From assembly GCA_024275955.1 (NCBI GenBank), contig JAJRYD010000005.1, forward strand, positions 59,408-123,407: a stretch of DNA of 64,000 bases, given 5' to 3'. The position numbers and the translations under genes are program-made. Under the pieces are notes generated by a model. That model searched no databases. It had not been told where the DNA came from and saw only the letters and a list, made by a program, of their open reading frames with translations. This stretch comes from Nitrospirota bacterium (GTDB lineage: Bacteria; Nitrospinota_A; UBA7883; JACRGQ01). This document shows, one piece after another, positions 42,115-50,793 of the stretch (the stretch's first letter is position 1; the number at the start of each line of letters is the position of its first letter).

Positions 42115-44985
42115 TTGAAGCCGATTAACAGAATCCGATCTATTCTAAACTTTGAAGAGGTAGACCGTGTGCCTGTGGTGCCGGAGCTGATAGCGGTAAC
42201 CGCCACTATCGCCGGCGTTTCACCAAAGGAGTATGCGCGCTCCGGCAAACTTATAGCCGAATGCCAAATTAACGCGCAACGGAAAATAGGCCATGACGCG
42301 ATTTTTGCCATGGCCGATCTTTGCGTAGAAGCCGAAGCTCTTGGGTGCGGACTATCGTTCCCCGAAGATAACTACCCGCATGTTACAGATATTGTCATTC
42401 GGGAATTCTCCGACTTAAAAAAACTAACCGTGCCAGATCCATCAGCCGACGGCCGGATGCCGGAACTCCTAAAGGCTGTCAGAATAAGCAAAGAAACCGC
42501 CGGCAAAGATCTGCCTATCATCGCTCATGTCGTGGGGCCTTTAACACTAGCCTCAAGAATAATGGACATAGAAAAAATGCTCTACATGATAGTAGATCAC
42601 CCCAGCCGCTTCGCAGAGATACTAAAATTTTGCCAAGAGGTCTCGCTAAGCTTTGCTTTAGCGCTTGTAAAGGAAGGGTGCGACGGAATAATAGTTTTTG
42701 ACCCGTCATCATCGCCGTCAGTTTTACCGGAAAAAATCTTCAAGGAGTTCGAACTGCCGCACATACGCAACCTGTTTTCAGCGATAGAAAAGGCAAACCC
42801 CAATATCATTAAATGGTATTCCGTGGCAGGCCCTATTCAAACCAACCTATCCATACTTAACTCGGTCACAGCCGACATATGCACTGTCGACTACATAGTG
42901 CCTATAGAAACCGCGATGAGGTATTCCGGGTCGACGGTAATAAACGGCAACATAAAACCAAGCCTGTTTCTAGATGGAACCAAAGAGATAGTTTTTGAGG
43001 AAGCGGCCTCACTTTTGGCAAAAACAAGATCGCTCGAACGGTTTATACTTGGAAGCGGATGTGAGATTCCGCTCTATTCAAAAGTAGAAAACATCTCGGC
43101 ACTGGTAGAGGCGGCAAAAAAAGAAGCCGAATATTTTAAAGATTCAGGCGGGAAAAATAGCTGGACGGAAGTAACCATCTCTCCGCATAAGAAAAAGATA
43201 CGCGTCCCGGTAGGAAGCAACCTCTTGGATACCATTAAAAAAGCAGGGGTAAAAGCTACCAGCTACTGCCATAAGTCGGCTTCGTGCGGCAAGTGCGTAG
43301 TACAAATTAAAAGCGGCAATGTAACACCACCGGAAAAAATAGAACGGCTACAGCTGAGAAACCACGATTATAGAGACAACCACCGCCTAGCCTGCTGTCT
43401 GAATATTAGCGAACCGATTGAAGTATACGTTCCATACCAAACAAGAGTATTCAAGCACCACAAAAGCATACCGGCGAAATTGTATGAGCTGTCAGTAAAG
43501 AACAGGCTGGATAACTTTGGATTTGCCCCCAACATATCCAAAGAACGGCTCGATATCAAGAACCTGCCGGAGCCTGCCGAGACATTCGCGCTCAAAAAAC
43601 TAGGGATGAAGAGAGTAGATGAAAATGCCGCTAAAAAACTTCGGCAAATTGAGAAGAGCGGGCATGAGGCGGTAGCTTCCATTATAGACTTGGAAAAAAA
43701 AGAGATTATAGATTTTTCGGTTCCAGACCTCATTTACGGAATAGCGATAGATATAGGAACTACCAACGTATCGGCCTACCTGCATGACCTATCATCAGGA
43801 GAGCTGATATGCGTCGGTCTTACTGAAAACACACAATCGCCATGGGGAAGCGACGTCATAAGCAGGGTAGCTAGCGTAATGGAAGACAGCTCGCTTCTTT
43901 TACTGATGCAACAAAAACTGGTCGATGACATAAACAGCATCATCTCCAACTTTCATAACGACCACTCAATAAACTATCGTCAGATATACGCGATGACAAT
44001 CGTGGCAAATCCTATAATGACACATTTTTTCCTCGGCCATAGCCCTGAGTCTCTGGCGCAATCACCTTTTATACCAGAAGTCTCGGAGTGGCAATCAACG
44101 CAAGCCGACTCAAACGAAATACTATCCAAGCTTAACGTAAACCAGAGATGCCGAGTCGATGTTTTACCCGGCATAGGCGGCTTCGTAGGCGCGGATGCCG
44201 TCGCCGGCCTGCTCGCAAGCGGTATCTATGAAAACGAGGAAATATCGTTATTCATAGATCTCGGCACCAATGGAGAAATTATAATAGGAAACAGGAACCG
44301 CCTCGTCTGCACATCGGTGTCGACCGGCCCTGTATTCGAAGGAGCGCATATATCAAACGGCCGCACGTTCCGAAACGGATCTATACATATAGTCGACATT
44401 GACAGCGATAGAAAAATTCGATACGAAACAATAGGCGAAACCGCACCTCTTGGAATCTGCGGTTCCGGTATTATTGATTCTACAGCCGCCTTTCTCCGGC
44501 ACGGCATCATCAACACCCGTGGACATTTTATAAATGGGGGACAATGGCCCCAGCTGAAAAACAACTTCTTTAGATTGGTTCCAAAACATGAAACCGCTAC
44601 CTTCTCGCCTATCGGCATAACATCTGCCGATATCGGAGAGATACAAAAAGCCAAATGCGTAATACGCACAGGGATAGACCTGCTTACCAGCGATATAGGA
44701 ATCGAGAGTGGCGATATCAAAAATATCTACATCTCCGGCTCGTTCGGAACATGTATAAACATAGATAACGCGAGAAGAATCGGGATGATTCCAGATTTAA
44801 AGAATGCCAAAGCTCACTTCATAAAAAATTCGGCCGGCATGGGGGCTAGGATAGCCCTGCTCTCCGGCAACGCCCGCGAGCAGTTCGTCGCAATCACCTC
44901 AAGGACAGAGCATATAAACCTTGCCAACCACGAAGGTTTTAACAATAAATTTATAGATAATATGTTTTTCCCAGCACCACAATGA
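42115..44985 (+). CDS. UroD-type corrinoid methyltransferase fused to reductive corrinoid activator (RACE)
   Basis: 956 residues, TTG start coupled to the upstream stop. Residues ~1-345: uroporphyrinogen-decarboxylase-fold methyltransferase (MtaA/MtbA/VdmB group). Residues ~355-445: 2Fe-2S ferredoxin domain with Cys in YCHKSASCGKC and LACC. Residues ~470-940: RamA/RACE-type ATP-dependent activator with ASKHA motifs (IAIDIGTTNVSAYL, LFIDLGTNGEI, APLGICGSG). In Zn-dependent family members a HxCG segment binds metal; here it reads YSVAG, although the late Cys (GSGCEIP) is kept, so thiol methylation is unlikely and an O- or N-demethylase role fits better. Joining transferase and repair activity in one chain is unusual. 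Confidence 0.87.
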   Translation: MKPINRIRSILNFEEVDRVPVVPELIAVTATIAGVSPKEYARSGKLIAECQINAQRKIGHDAIFAMADLCVEAEALGCGLSFPEDNYPHVTDIVIREFSDLKKLTVPDPSADGRMPELLKAVRISKETAGKDLPIIAHVVGPLTLASRIMDIEKMLYMIVDHPSRFAEILKFCQEVSLSFALALVKEGCDGIIVFDPSSSPSVLPEKIFKEFELPHIRNLFSAIEKANPNIIKWYSVAGPIQTNLSILNSVTADICTVDYIVPIETAMRYSGSTVINGNIKPSLFLDGTKEIVFEEAASLLAKTRSLERFILGSGCEIPLYSKVENISALVEAAKKEAEYFKDSGGKNSWTEVTISPHKKKIRVPVGSNLLDTIKKAGVKATSYCHKSASCGKCVVQIKSGNVTPPEKIERLQLRNHDYRDNHRLACCLNISEPIEVYVPYQTRVFKHHKSIPAKLYELSVKNRLDNFGFAPNISKERLDIKNLPEPAETFALKKLGMKRVDENAAKKLRQIEKSGHEAVASIIDLEKKEIIDFSVPDLIYGIAIDIGTTNVSAYLHDLSSGELICVGLTENTQSPWGSDVISRVASVMEDSSLLLLMQQKLVDDINSIISNFHNDHSINYRQIYAMTIVANPIMTHFFLGHSPESLAQSPFIPEVSEWQSTQADSNEILSKLNVNQRCRVDVLPGIGGFVGADAVAGLLASGIYENEEISLFIDLGTNGEIIIGNRNRLVCTSVSTGPVFEGAHISNGRTFRNGSIHIVDIDSDRKIRYETIGETAPLGICGSGIIDSTAAFLRHGIINTRGHFINGGQWPQLKNNFFRLVPKHETATFSPIGITSADIGEIQKAKCVIRTGIDLLTSDIGIESGDIKNIYISGSFGTCINIDNARRIGMIPDLKNAKAHFIKNSAGMGARIALLSGNAREQFVAITSRTEHINLANHEGFNNKFIDNMFFPAPQ

Positions 44986-46028
44986 AAAGCCTCAAAGAAC
45001 ATTTCTTCAAACGGCTTCTTGATAACGCCAGCGACCTGATATGGGCGATAGACATGGAGGGACGCTTTCTATATATCAATGACAACATAAAAGGCTGGGG
45101 CTACGAGAAAGACGAGCTGATAGGAAAACCTCTGCTAAGTATACTAAACACAACTCGTATAGGCAAAAGGCAAAGCCAGCCGTCTGAACTTGGAATAGAA
45201 AGAAGCGTGGAGATGGAAATAGTAGACAAACTGGGCCGTATCCATATGGTCATTGTCAGCTCCTCTCCTCTGCCAGACAACGATGGAAGCATCGTAGGCG
45301 TAATGGGTATCATAAGAGACGTAACCAAAATTCAGGAGCTGGAAGAAAAACTAAGAAATGAGGAACGGCTCGCTTCGCTTGGCCGCCTCGCGTCCGGTGT
45401 GGCACACGAAATAAGAAACCCACTCTCCTCTATAAAGATGAATCTCGCTATCCTTATGGAACGTCTTACCCCAAAAGACGACGACCACGAACATTTTCTT
45501 ATAGCAAGAAAAGAGGTCGCGAACCTTGAAAGAGTTCTTAACGAGCTTCTCGATTACGCGAAGCCGTCGCCTCTGGAACTGCGCCTGCAAAACCCTCACA
45601 AGATGATAGAAGATGCCGTGGCGGCTATCCTGCCTTCCTATAACGAAAGAAAAGTAAATCTTAAAATCTCGCTCCCTGAAAACCTTCCGATGATTCTTCT
45701 AGATACAGGAAAAGTACATCAAGCTCTGCTTAACCTCCTTATCAACGCCCTTCACGCCTCATCAGACAACGGAACGGTAGAAATAAAAGCCGAAGTAGCC
45801 AACACCTCAGAAAAACTTTTTAGAATATTCATCACCGATTACGGAGTAGGGATAAGGCCGGAGGACCTGAAATATATATACGACCCGTTCTTTACGTCAA
45901 AGCAGGAAGGAACGGGGCTAGGCCTCTCTATCGTACACAACATTATGAAAAAACATGGCGGTGAGGTACGAATGGAATCGAAGAAAAATGAGGGAACAGT
46001 CGCCTGTCTGGAGTTCTCCGCGAGCTAG
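44982..46028 (+). CDS. PAS-domain histidine kinase
   Basis: 348 residues: PAS domain (~5-115, LLDNASDLIWAIDMEGRFLYINDNI), HisKA with phosphoacceptor in GVAHEIRNPLSS (~143), HATPase_c (N-box LNLLINALHA, GTGLGLSIVHNI). No transmembrane segment, so cytosolic. The start overlaps the preceding stop (ATGA). Probably phosphorylates the sigma-54 regulator at the head of the operon, perhaps sensing a cytosolic cofactor or metabolite of the corrinoid system. Its stop overlaps the convergent thioredoxin gene by four bases. Confidence 0.9.
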   Translation: MKSLKEHFFKRLLDNASDLIWAIDMEGRFLYINDNIKGWGYEKDELIGKPLLSILNTTRIGKRQSQPSELGIERSVEMEIVDKLGRIHMVIVSSSPLPDNDGSIVGVMGIIRDVTKIQELEEKLRNEERLASLGRLASGVAHEIRNPLSSIKMNLAILMERLTPKDDDHEHFLIARKEVANLERVLNELLDYAKPSPLELRLQNPHKMIEDAVAAILPSYNERKVNLKISLPENLPMILLDTGKVHQALLNLLINALHASSDNGTVEIKAEVANTSEKLFRIFITDYGVGIRPEDLKYIYDPFFTSKQEGTGLGLSIVHNIMKKHGGEVRMESKKNEGTVACLEFSAS

Positions 46029-46549
46029 CTGTTTTGTTCTATAACGCCGATCGTTTTTAGCCCCATTTTTGTAATGCCCCATGTAAGCTCGCCCATGTAG
46101 CTGTAACGCACGATGCCTTTTGCGTCGACAAAGTAGGTAGATGGAAGCCCGAAAACACTGTAATCCCTGTATGCCTTACCGTCTTCATCAAGCAGTACCG
46201 TAAAAGTAAAACCGTTTTTACCTATATATTCCGAGACAACCTTTCTCGACTCCTTGACATTCACCATAAGCACTTCAAGCTTTTTATCCTTATACTCGTG
46301 GCGAAGTTTTTCAAGCTCCGGCATTTCGTTGCGGCACGGGGCGCACCATGTCGCCCAGAAATTCACTACTACCGGCCTTCCTTTATAATCGGATATAGAT
46401 ATTTTTTTGCCGGAAAGATTTACAAGGCTGAACACCGGCGCTGGGTACGGCTTTATCGGCGGCGGGGCTTTCATCTCGGTTCGCGTACACGAAACAACCG
46501 CAAAGGAGATGACCAACAGAGCTACCGCGCTTTTAAATCTCAAATACAT
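46025..46549 (-). CDS. TlpA/ResA-like thioredoxin lipoprotein
   Basis: 174 residues from the ATG at 46549, which overlaps the previous stop as TAATG. Lipobox FAVVSC, a Pro-rich linker (APPPIKPYPAP), then a thioredoxin fold with WCAPC, cis-Pro region GLPSTYFVD and the insert seen in TlpA/ResA. Keeps apocytochrome Cys reduced on the periplasmic side before haem attachment. Last gene of the maturation operon. Confidence 0.9.
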   Translation of the reverse strand: MYLRFKSAVALLVISFAVVSCTRTEMKAPPPIKPYPAPVFSLVNLSGKKISISDYKGRPVVVNFWATWCAPCRNEMPELEKLRHEYKDKKLEVLMVNVKESRKVVSEYIGKNGFTFTVLLDEDGKAYRDYSVFGLPSTYFVDAKGIVRYSYMGELTWGITKMGLKTIGVIEQNS

Positions 46550-47409
46550 TACCGCTCCAAAGCAGAAACTTCCGCAGGGTAATCGAGAGGCAGTAGCCAC
46601 TCAAAAACTCTTTTATCTACTTCGCCCACATTTTTAATAAAAAATTCAAACTTCTTAGAGCCTTTGCCGGTATCCAGCGAATCGTTTTGCTTACTAAAAC
46701 GAACTATGCTTTCAAAATGATGTTTATCCGCCGTTTGAAACCTTAACTCCCAAGGCGGTGTGGATGGAACTTCGCCGTTAGAAACTTTCATATAAGCAAC
46801 CTTGTCGAGGTCAAACATCTCCACTTCTCCATCATGCACGGAAAAACTGGTTATGAATACATGAAAATTTTCCAGATTATATTCATCTATCAGATGCTCT
46901 GCTCCTATTGAATGTAAATATTCGGGCGTAACATAAATAACATCGGTGTATATATCTCCATGCCCGAGGTCGTTGCGCCAGACGGCAGAATGGACTTTCT
47001 TTCTCACTTCGTAGGAAAAGCGGGATTTAGTGGTTGGGTACACCTGCTCAAGATATCTTATTATCACATCTACTTCCCATCCGCTTATCTCCACGTTTTC
47101 CTTTACACGCATACGCTCCACCACCTGAAACCATCCAGCAGGCGAAAGCACCGCGGTTATCATCGCCGCTTCGCCGTGGCACCTTCTGTAGCACTTGCTC
47201 TGATACACATACCTGATATCGTCTTGCGATAGATCTTCAAGGTATCCGCGATTAAACAGCTCCAGCCTTAGATGACGCTTCGCAAACTGAAAATCGGCTT
47301 TAAAATCCGAAAAAGAATCGTATAAAAGCAGGTACCCAGCTATTGATAAAATAATCAAAAGTGAAATGAGTACGGCAAAGGCGCCCGCAAAAAATTTAAT
47401 AATTTTCAT
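46549..47409 (-). CDS. Membrane-anchored cytochrome c, unusual family
   Basis: 286 residues: one N-terminal helix (~8-29), a helical region with a haem c site CYRRCHGEA (~73), followed by VVERMR as possible Met ligand; from ~130 a domain with YTDVIYVTPEYLHSIG, HVFITSFSVHDGEVEMFD and FEFFIKNVGEV that looks beta-rich and is not recognised. The start overlaps the FGE-fold stop (ATGA). Its place inside a cytochrome-assembly operon suggests either a substrate or a redox helper of that machinery. Confidence 0.7.
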   Translation of the reverse strand: MKIIKFFAGAFAVLISLLIILSIAGYLLLYDSFSDFKADFQFAKRHLRLELFNRGYLEDLSQDDIRYVYQSKCYRRCHGEAAMITAVLSPAGWFQVVERMRVKENVEISGWEVDVIIRYLEQVYPTTKSRFSYEVRKKVHSAVWRNDLGHGDIYTDVIYVTPEYLHSIGAEHLIDEYNLENFHVFITSFSVHDGEVEMFDLDKVAYMKVSNGEVPSTPPWELRFQTADKHHFESIVRFSKQNDSLDTGKGSKKFEFFIKNVGEVDKRVFEWLLPLDYPAEVSALER

Positions 47410-48170
47410 CGCTTAACTCCGTACGCGCAACGAAAACCAAAATCGTTAAACCGTTCCTTGCCTGCATCTCCAAGTTTCGCGGCAGAGCGAAGACTTTCTG
47501 CCGGCGAAAGCCACGAGCCGCCTTTTAACAACCGCATCGCTATAGCGCCATCTTTCCATCCATCTACCCACTCCCACACATTGCCAGCCATATCATAAAC
47601 GCCAAAAGGGCTTTTACCTCTATCGTTAGAACCTGCCGAACGCGTTCCGCCAAGCTTGGAGGAACCGCTCGCCCCCTTCGAAAACGAGCCGACCTTTAGC
47701 CTTGAATCGGCTCCGATAGAATCGCCGTAAACGGCACTCCCGGGAACAAACTCATTACCCCAAGGGTAAACTGTTCCATCGTCACCACGCGCCGCGCGCT
47801 CCCACTCTGCCTCAGTAGGCAACCGCCCGCCTACCTTCCTGCAGTAGTCGTCAGCCTCTTCCCACCTAACGTTTACCACAGGATGCTTCTCGAGGTTTTT
47901 GGGGTAAAAGTGTTCGGCAAACAGTTTTTTATACTCCCCGTTCGTAACTTCCGTCGCGTCGATAATAAAAGCGGCCACCTCCACTTTCTTTTTGGGTGTC
48001 TCGTCGGCGTACCATTCTGCCTTTGCCCTCGGGTCGAGCAGTTGGTTTTTAAGGTCGGCAATATCTGTCCCTACTGTCGCGGTTCCGGCAGGAATGGTTA
48101 TCCTCAGGCCGGACGCTTGTGCCATAAAAGGTAAAGCGAGCAAAGAGAGTAAAAGAAGTAGAGCCTTCAT
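47406..48170 (-). CDS. FGE/SUMF1-fold exported protein in maturation operon
   Basis: 254 residues: signal peptide (LALPFMAQA), FGE fold (ITIPAGTATVGTD, ATEVTNGEYKKLF, RLPTEAEWERAARGDDG, YPWGNEFVPGS, FGVYDMAGNVWEWVDGW, GGSW…GFRCAYG). No catalytic Cys pair in the GGSW-GFRC segment. Four-base overlaps on both sides (CcmH-like gene upstream, cytochrome downstream) show it is an integral part of the operon. Probably a binding or scaffold protein for apocytochrome or haem handling; function inferred. Confidence 0.78.
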   Translation of the reverse strand: MKALLLLLSLLALPFMAQASGLRITIPAGTATVGTDIADLKNQLLDPRAKAEWYADETPKKKVEVAAFIIDATEVTNGEYKKLFAEHFYPKNLEKHPVVNVRWEEADDYCRKVGGRLPTEAEWERAARGDDGTVYPWGNEFVPGSAVYGDSIGADSRLKVGSFSKGASGSSKLGGTRSAGSNDRGKSPFGVYDMAGNVWEWVDGWKDGAIAMRLLKGGSWLSPAESLRSAAKLGDAGKERFNDFGFRCAYGVKR

Positions 48171-48613
48171 GCTGCCTTACTCTTTGCGGTCAGCTTTTCA
48201 GCCAGCATCACCATAAGCAGGTACAAAAGAGCTGTCCAGACCATAACTATAAGCCCAAAAAGAACTATATCTTTAAGAGGGTAGCCACCGCGAGTTACCT
48301 CGTACCATTTGCCGGCAAGCCGCTGGGCCGGCGTCAACAGAGCTTCCGTACCGTACCTTTTATAGAAGTAAGCTTCTATTTGAGGTTTTGCCATACCTGC
48401 CATCAGCTGGCTTCCTATAAGATCTTTCCATTCAAGACCACAGCTCATATGGCAATCTTCCAATACCATAGGACACTCGCACGGGCAGGCTAGCGAATGC
48501 GAAACGCCCATTACAGTGCTGTCGTTGGCTTTATTAAGGAATATGAATTTGCCGCTCATAAAAATAAAGACCAAGACAAACGAAAGCAAAAAGAGCGACA
48601 GCTTCAACTTCAT
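48167..48613 (-). CDS. CcmH/NrfF-like protein with Cys-rich motif
   Basis: 148 residues: N-terminal helix (~5-22), a CcmH-like three-helix region (LIGSQLMAGMAKPQIEAYFYKRYGTEALLTP, cf. RYGDFVLL-P of CcmH) and C-terminal helix (~112-134). Instead of the usual LRCPVCQ, the active site reads LACPCECPMVLEDCHMSCGL with five Cys, more like a metal-binding cluster. CcmH reduces apocytochrome for haem ligation; the extra Cys and Met/His could bind copper or haem. Confidence 0.75.
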   Translation of the reverse strand: MKLKLSLFLLSFVLVFIFMSGKFIFLNKANDSTVMGVSHSLACPCECPMVLEDCHMSCGLEWKDLIGSQLMAGMAKPQIEAYFYKRYGTEALLTPAQRLAGKWYEVTRGGYPLKDIVLFGLIVMVWTALLYLLMVMLAEKLTAKSKAA

Positions 48614-48623
48614 ACAGCGGCCT

Positions 48624-49394
48624 TTACCCTTCGTTTTTTTTATGTTTCATGGTTTTGAAAAACAAAACCGCAAAAAGAATTAATAGGCCCAAGACAAGAA
48701 GAAGCTCCCCTCCGCTCTCCTGAAAGATGCTTCCACCGCTCATCTTTCCCGTATATTTTATATCGACCGACGGCTCGGCATCGGCCTTGTAATAAGATAC
48801 TGCGAAATCCTTTATCGCTCCGGCCTCAACATCTTTGTAAACATACTTAAGATACTCAAAACCGTTCTTTTCATAGGTGCCGGCGTTATTTTCAGGGGAG
48901 ACCAGAAAATCTTTAGATCTATACGGCTTTTGTACATGCATCTCCAGCGTTTTTATTTTATAAGGGCTTTCAAACCTGTAAGAAAATTTCCTGCCGGAAT
49001 TTTCCTTCGCTTTGAACGGTTCGTAGCTAAAGTCTACAAAAAAATCTGAATATGGAAGCCCTACATCGACATAGCTTGTGCCTCCCTTGGTGATAATATC
49101 GTAAACCTGACAAAAGTGCTGTCCGCCTGGGGAAAGACTGCAAACATCGTAAAGCTTTTTAACTCCATCCGGCAGGTTGAATTTTACACGCATAGGAAAC
49201 ATATCCTTTGAGGCGAATTTCCCCTCCTGCACGACAAGCACCGTTGGCGATTCGTATTCCGGCATTATGGTCACTTTCATTCTGCCGACAACCGGCTCCT
49301 TCGCCTCGGCAAAACTTCCGGCGTAAGGAATAAAAATAAAAACCGATACGAATACCGCGAGCAAGAGCCTTACGCTGTCTTTAACTCTTTCCAT
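48624..49394 (-). CDS. Exported membrane-anchored protein of unknown function
   Basis: 256 residues: signal peptide, a beta-rich extracytoplasmic domain (~35-220) with a Cys pair ten residues apart (DVCSLSPGGQHFCQV), and a C-terminal transmembrane helix (LLLVLGLLILFAVLFF) with basic tail. The strand-rich layout (KVTIMPEYESPTVLVVQEGKF, YKIKTLEMHVQKPYRS) resembles transthyretin-like or cytochrome-associated beta sandwiches. One-base overlap with the CcdA-like gene. Probably a disulfide- or haem-handling partner of CcdA. Confidence 0.55.
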   Translation of the reverse strand: MERVKDSVRLLLAVFVSVFIFIPYAGSFAEAKEPVVGRMKVTIMPEYESPTVLVVQEGKFASKDMFPMRVKFNLPDGVKKLYDVCSLSPGGQHFCQVYDIITKGGTSYVDVGLPYSDFFVDFSYEPFKAKENSGRKFSYRFESPYKIKTLEMHVQKPYRSKDFLVSPENNAGTYEKNGFEYLKYVYKDVEAGAIKDFAVSYYKADAEPSVDIKYTGKMSGGSIFQESGGELLLVLGLLILFAVLFFKTMKHKKNEG

Positions 49395-50167
49395 TAGTGA
49401 CTACCCTCGCCATCCATATGTTTATGATCCATCCCTTTATGCTCCATATCTTCCATCGAGACATGCGGCACGAATCTGCCGACGAGAAAACTTTTATAAC
49501 TAGTCATGTTGCCGCTAAGCACCAGCACCGATACGCCGACAATAATTATGCCGCAAAACTTTTTAAGAAGCAGGCTCCCTCCACTAGGCAAAAGCTTTTT
49601 GGCAAGAAACGACAAGCCGACACCAGCAAGAAAAATTACCGTAACAGTCCCCAAAGCATACCCTGCCAAAAACAGCCCTCCCATGGCCGCGGTCTCTGGA
49701 TGGTTATTAAGGTTTAAAATTATTGTCAGTGCGGGCGTTACGCACGGCTTGTAGGCAAGAGCCAAAGATACCCCGAACAAAACAGCAAATAAAGGCTTTA
49801 ACAACATTTTAAAGAAAGCGGAAGATTCATAAAACGTAAGCAGTCCGACAAAATACAGGCCGACAAGCCCTAAGACAACACCTCCGAACTGTGTGGCGAT
49901 GTCGAGATAGCTAAAGATTAGTTTGCTTATGCCGGTTGTCGTCATCCCAAGAAGAGTGAAGACAACCAGATACCCTGCCAGTGAAAGCAGAGTGGCCGAC
50001 ACTCTTTTAACCGATAGCTCTTTAGGCTTAGAACCATCACCATCCTTTGCCGCAAGAGAGTCGGCTACTATAAAGGCGAGAAAGAACGGTATTATCTGCA
50101 AAAGGCAGAATATCCAAGCAGAAAAAAAACCTGAGATGCCGGCAAGGTATGCTTCGAGTAAATTCAT
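49394..50167 (-). CDS. ccdA: CcdA/DsbD-like thiol-disulfide membrane transporter with His/Met tail
   Basis: 257 residues, six transmembrane helices. The two redox Cys lie in helices 1 and 4 (FCLLQIIP and YKPCVTPA), as in CcdA. It carries reducing equivalents from cytosolic thioredoxin to the exported thioredoxins of the same operon. The C terminus has an unusual extension rich in Met and His (MEDMEHKGMDHKHMDGEGSH), likely binding copper. The cytochrome c three genes upstream in the operon ends in a similar tail. Confidence 0.83.
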   Translation of the reverse strand: MNLLEAYLAGISGFFSAWIFCLLQIIPFFLAFIVADSLAAKDGDGSKPKELSVKRVSATLLSLAGYLVVFTLLGMTTTGISKLIFSYLDIATQFGGVVLGLVGLYFVGLLTFYESSAFFKMLLKPLFAVLFGVSLALAYKPCVTPALTIILNLNNHPETAAMGGLFLAGYALGTVTVIFLAGVGLSFLAKKLLPSGGSLLLKKFCGIIIVGVSVLVLSGNMTSYKSFLVGRFVPHVSMEDMEHKGMDHKHMDGEGSH

Positions 50168-50176
50168 AACTAACTC

Positions 50177-50764
50177 CTAGCCCGAAACTTTTAAGTTTCC
50201 CGTTATGCTTTTGAGGCTTTCCTCTACCTGCCCAAACTGCTCTATCTGTCCTACGAAGATAGACCGGACTACGCCGTTAGAATCGGCAAATATCGTGGTC
50301 GGCGTGGTTTTAACGCCGATAAGACGCGCTAAAGCATTGCCGTCATCAACAGTTACCGGAAAGCCGAGCTGATGTTTTTCGGCAAATGCCTTAAGGCTAT
50401 CCGACGAATCCTGTATACCGACGCCAAGCATAGCGATGCCGGATGCTTTGTATTCTTCTTTTGCCTTTTTTATATACGGTACAGATTTATGGGAGCATGG
50501 ACACCAGTCGGCGTAAAAAAAAAATACGGCAGGGTTGCCTATAAAATCGGCATCGCTCATAGTTCCGCCCCCAAGTAGCGAAACTTTAAATGACGGTATC
50601 TGGTCTCCTATCTTTAGAATTTCCCGCTTGCCGGCAAGCGACTGGCTGAGCAAGGCGTTCAGCAGTATAAGAGCGGCGAAAAGAAAAATTATCTGGTTAA
50701 GCCTGTTCGGCCTGCGAGAGCTTTCAGCTATCATCCCGCTCTCTTGGGTCAAGGTGGTGTTCAT
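50177..50764 (-). CDS. TlpA/redoxin-like thioredoxin with CxC active site
   Basis: 195 residues: N-terminal membrane anchor (~25-45), then a TlpA/AhpC-like thioredoxin fold (KIGDQIPSFKVSLLGGG, AVFFFYADWCPCSHKSVP, KTTPTTIFADSNGVV). The motif reads WCPCSH, so the Cys are one residue apart instead of the usual two; CxC sites generally have different redox potentials. It begins the run of overlapping genes and probably takes electrons from the CcdA-like protein encoded next. Confidence 0.8.
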   Translation of the reverse strand: MNTTLTQESGMIAESSRRPNRLNQIIFLFAALILLNALLSQSLAGKREILKIGDQIPSFKVSLLGGGTMSDADFIGNPAVFFFYADWCPCSHKSVPYIKKAKEEYKASGIAMLGVGIQDSSDSLKAFAEKHQLGFPVTVDDGNALARLIGVKTTPTTIFADSNGVVRSIFVGQIEQFGQVEESLKSITGNLKVSG

Positions 50765-50793
50765 TTAAGATGCTTTCCTGTTTTTTAGCAGAA

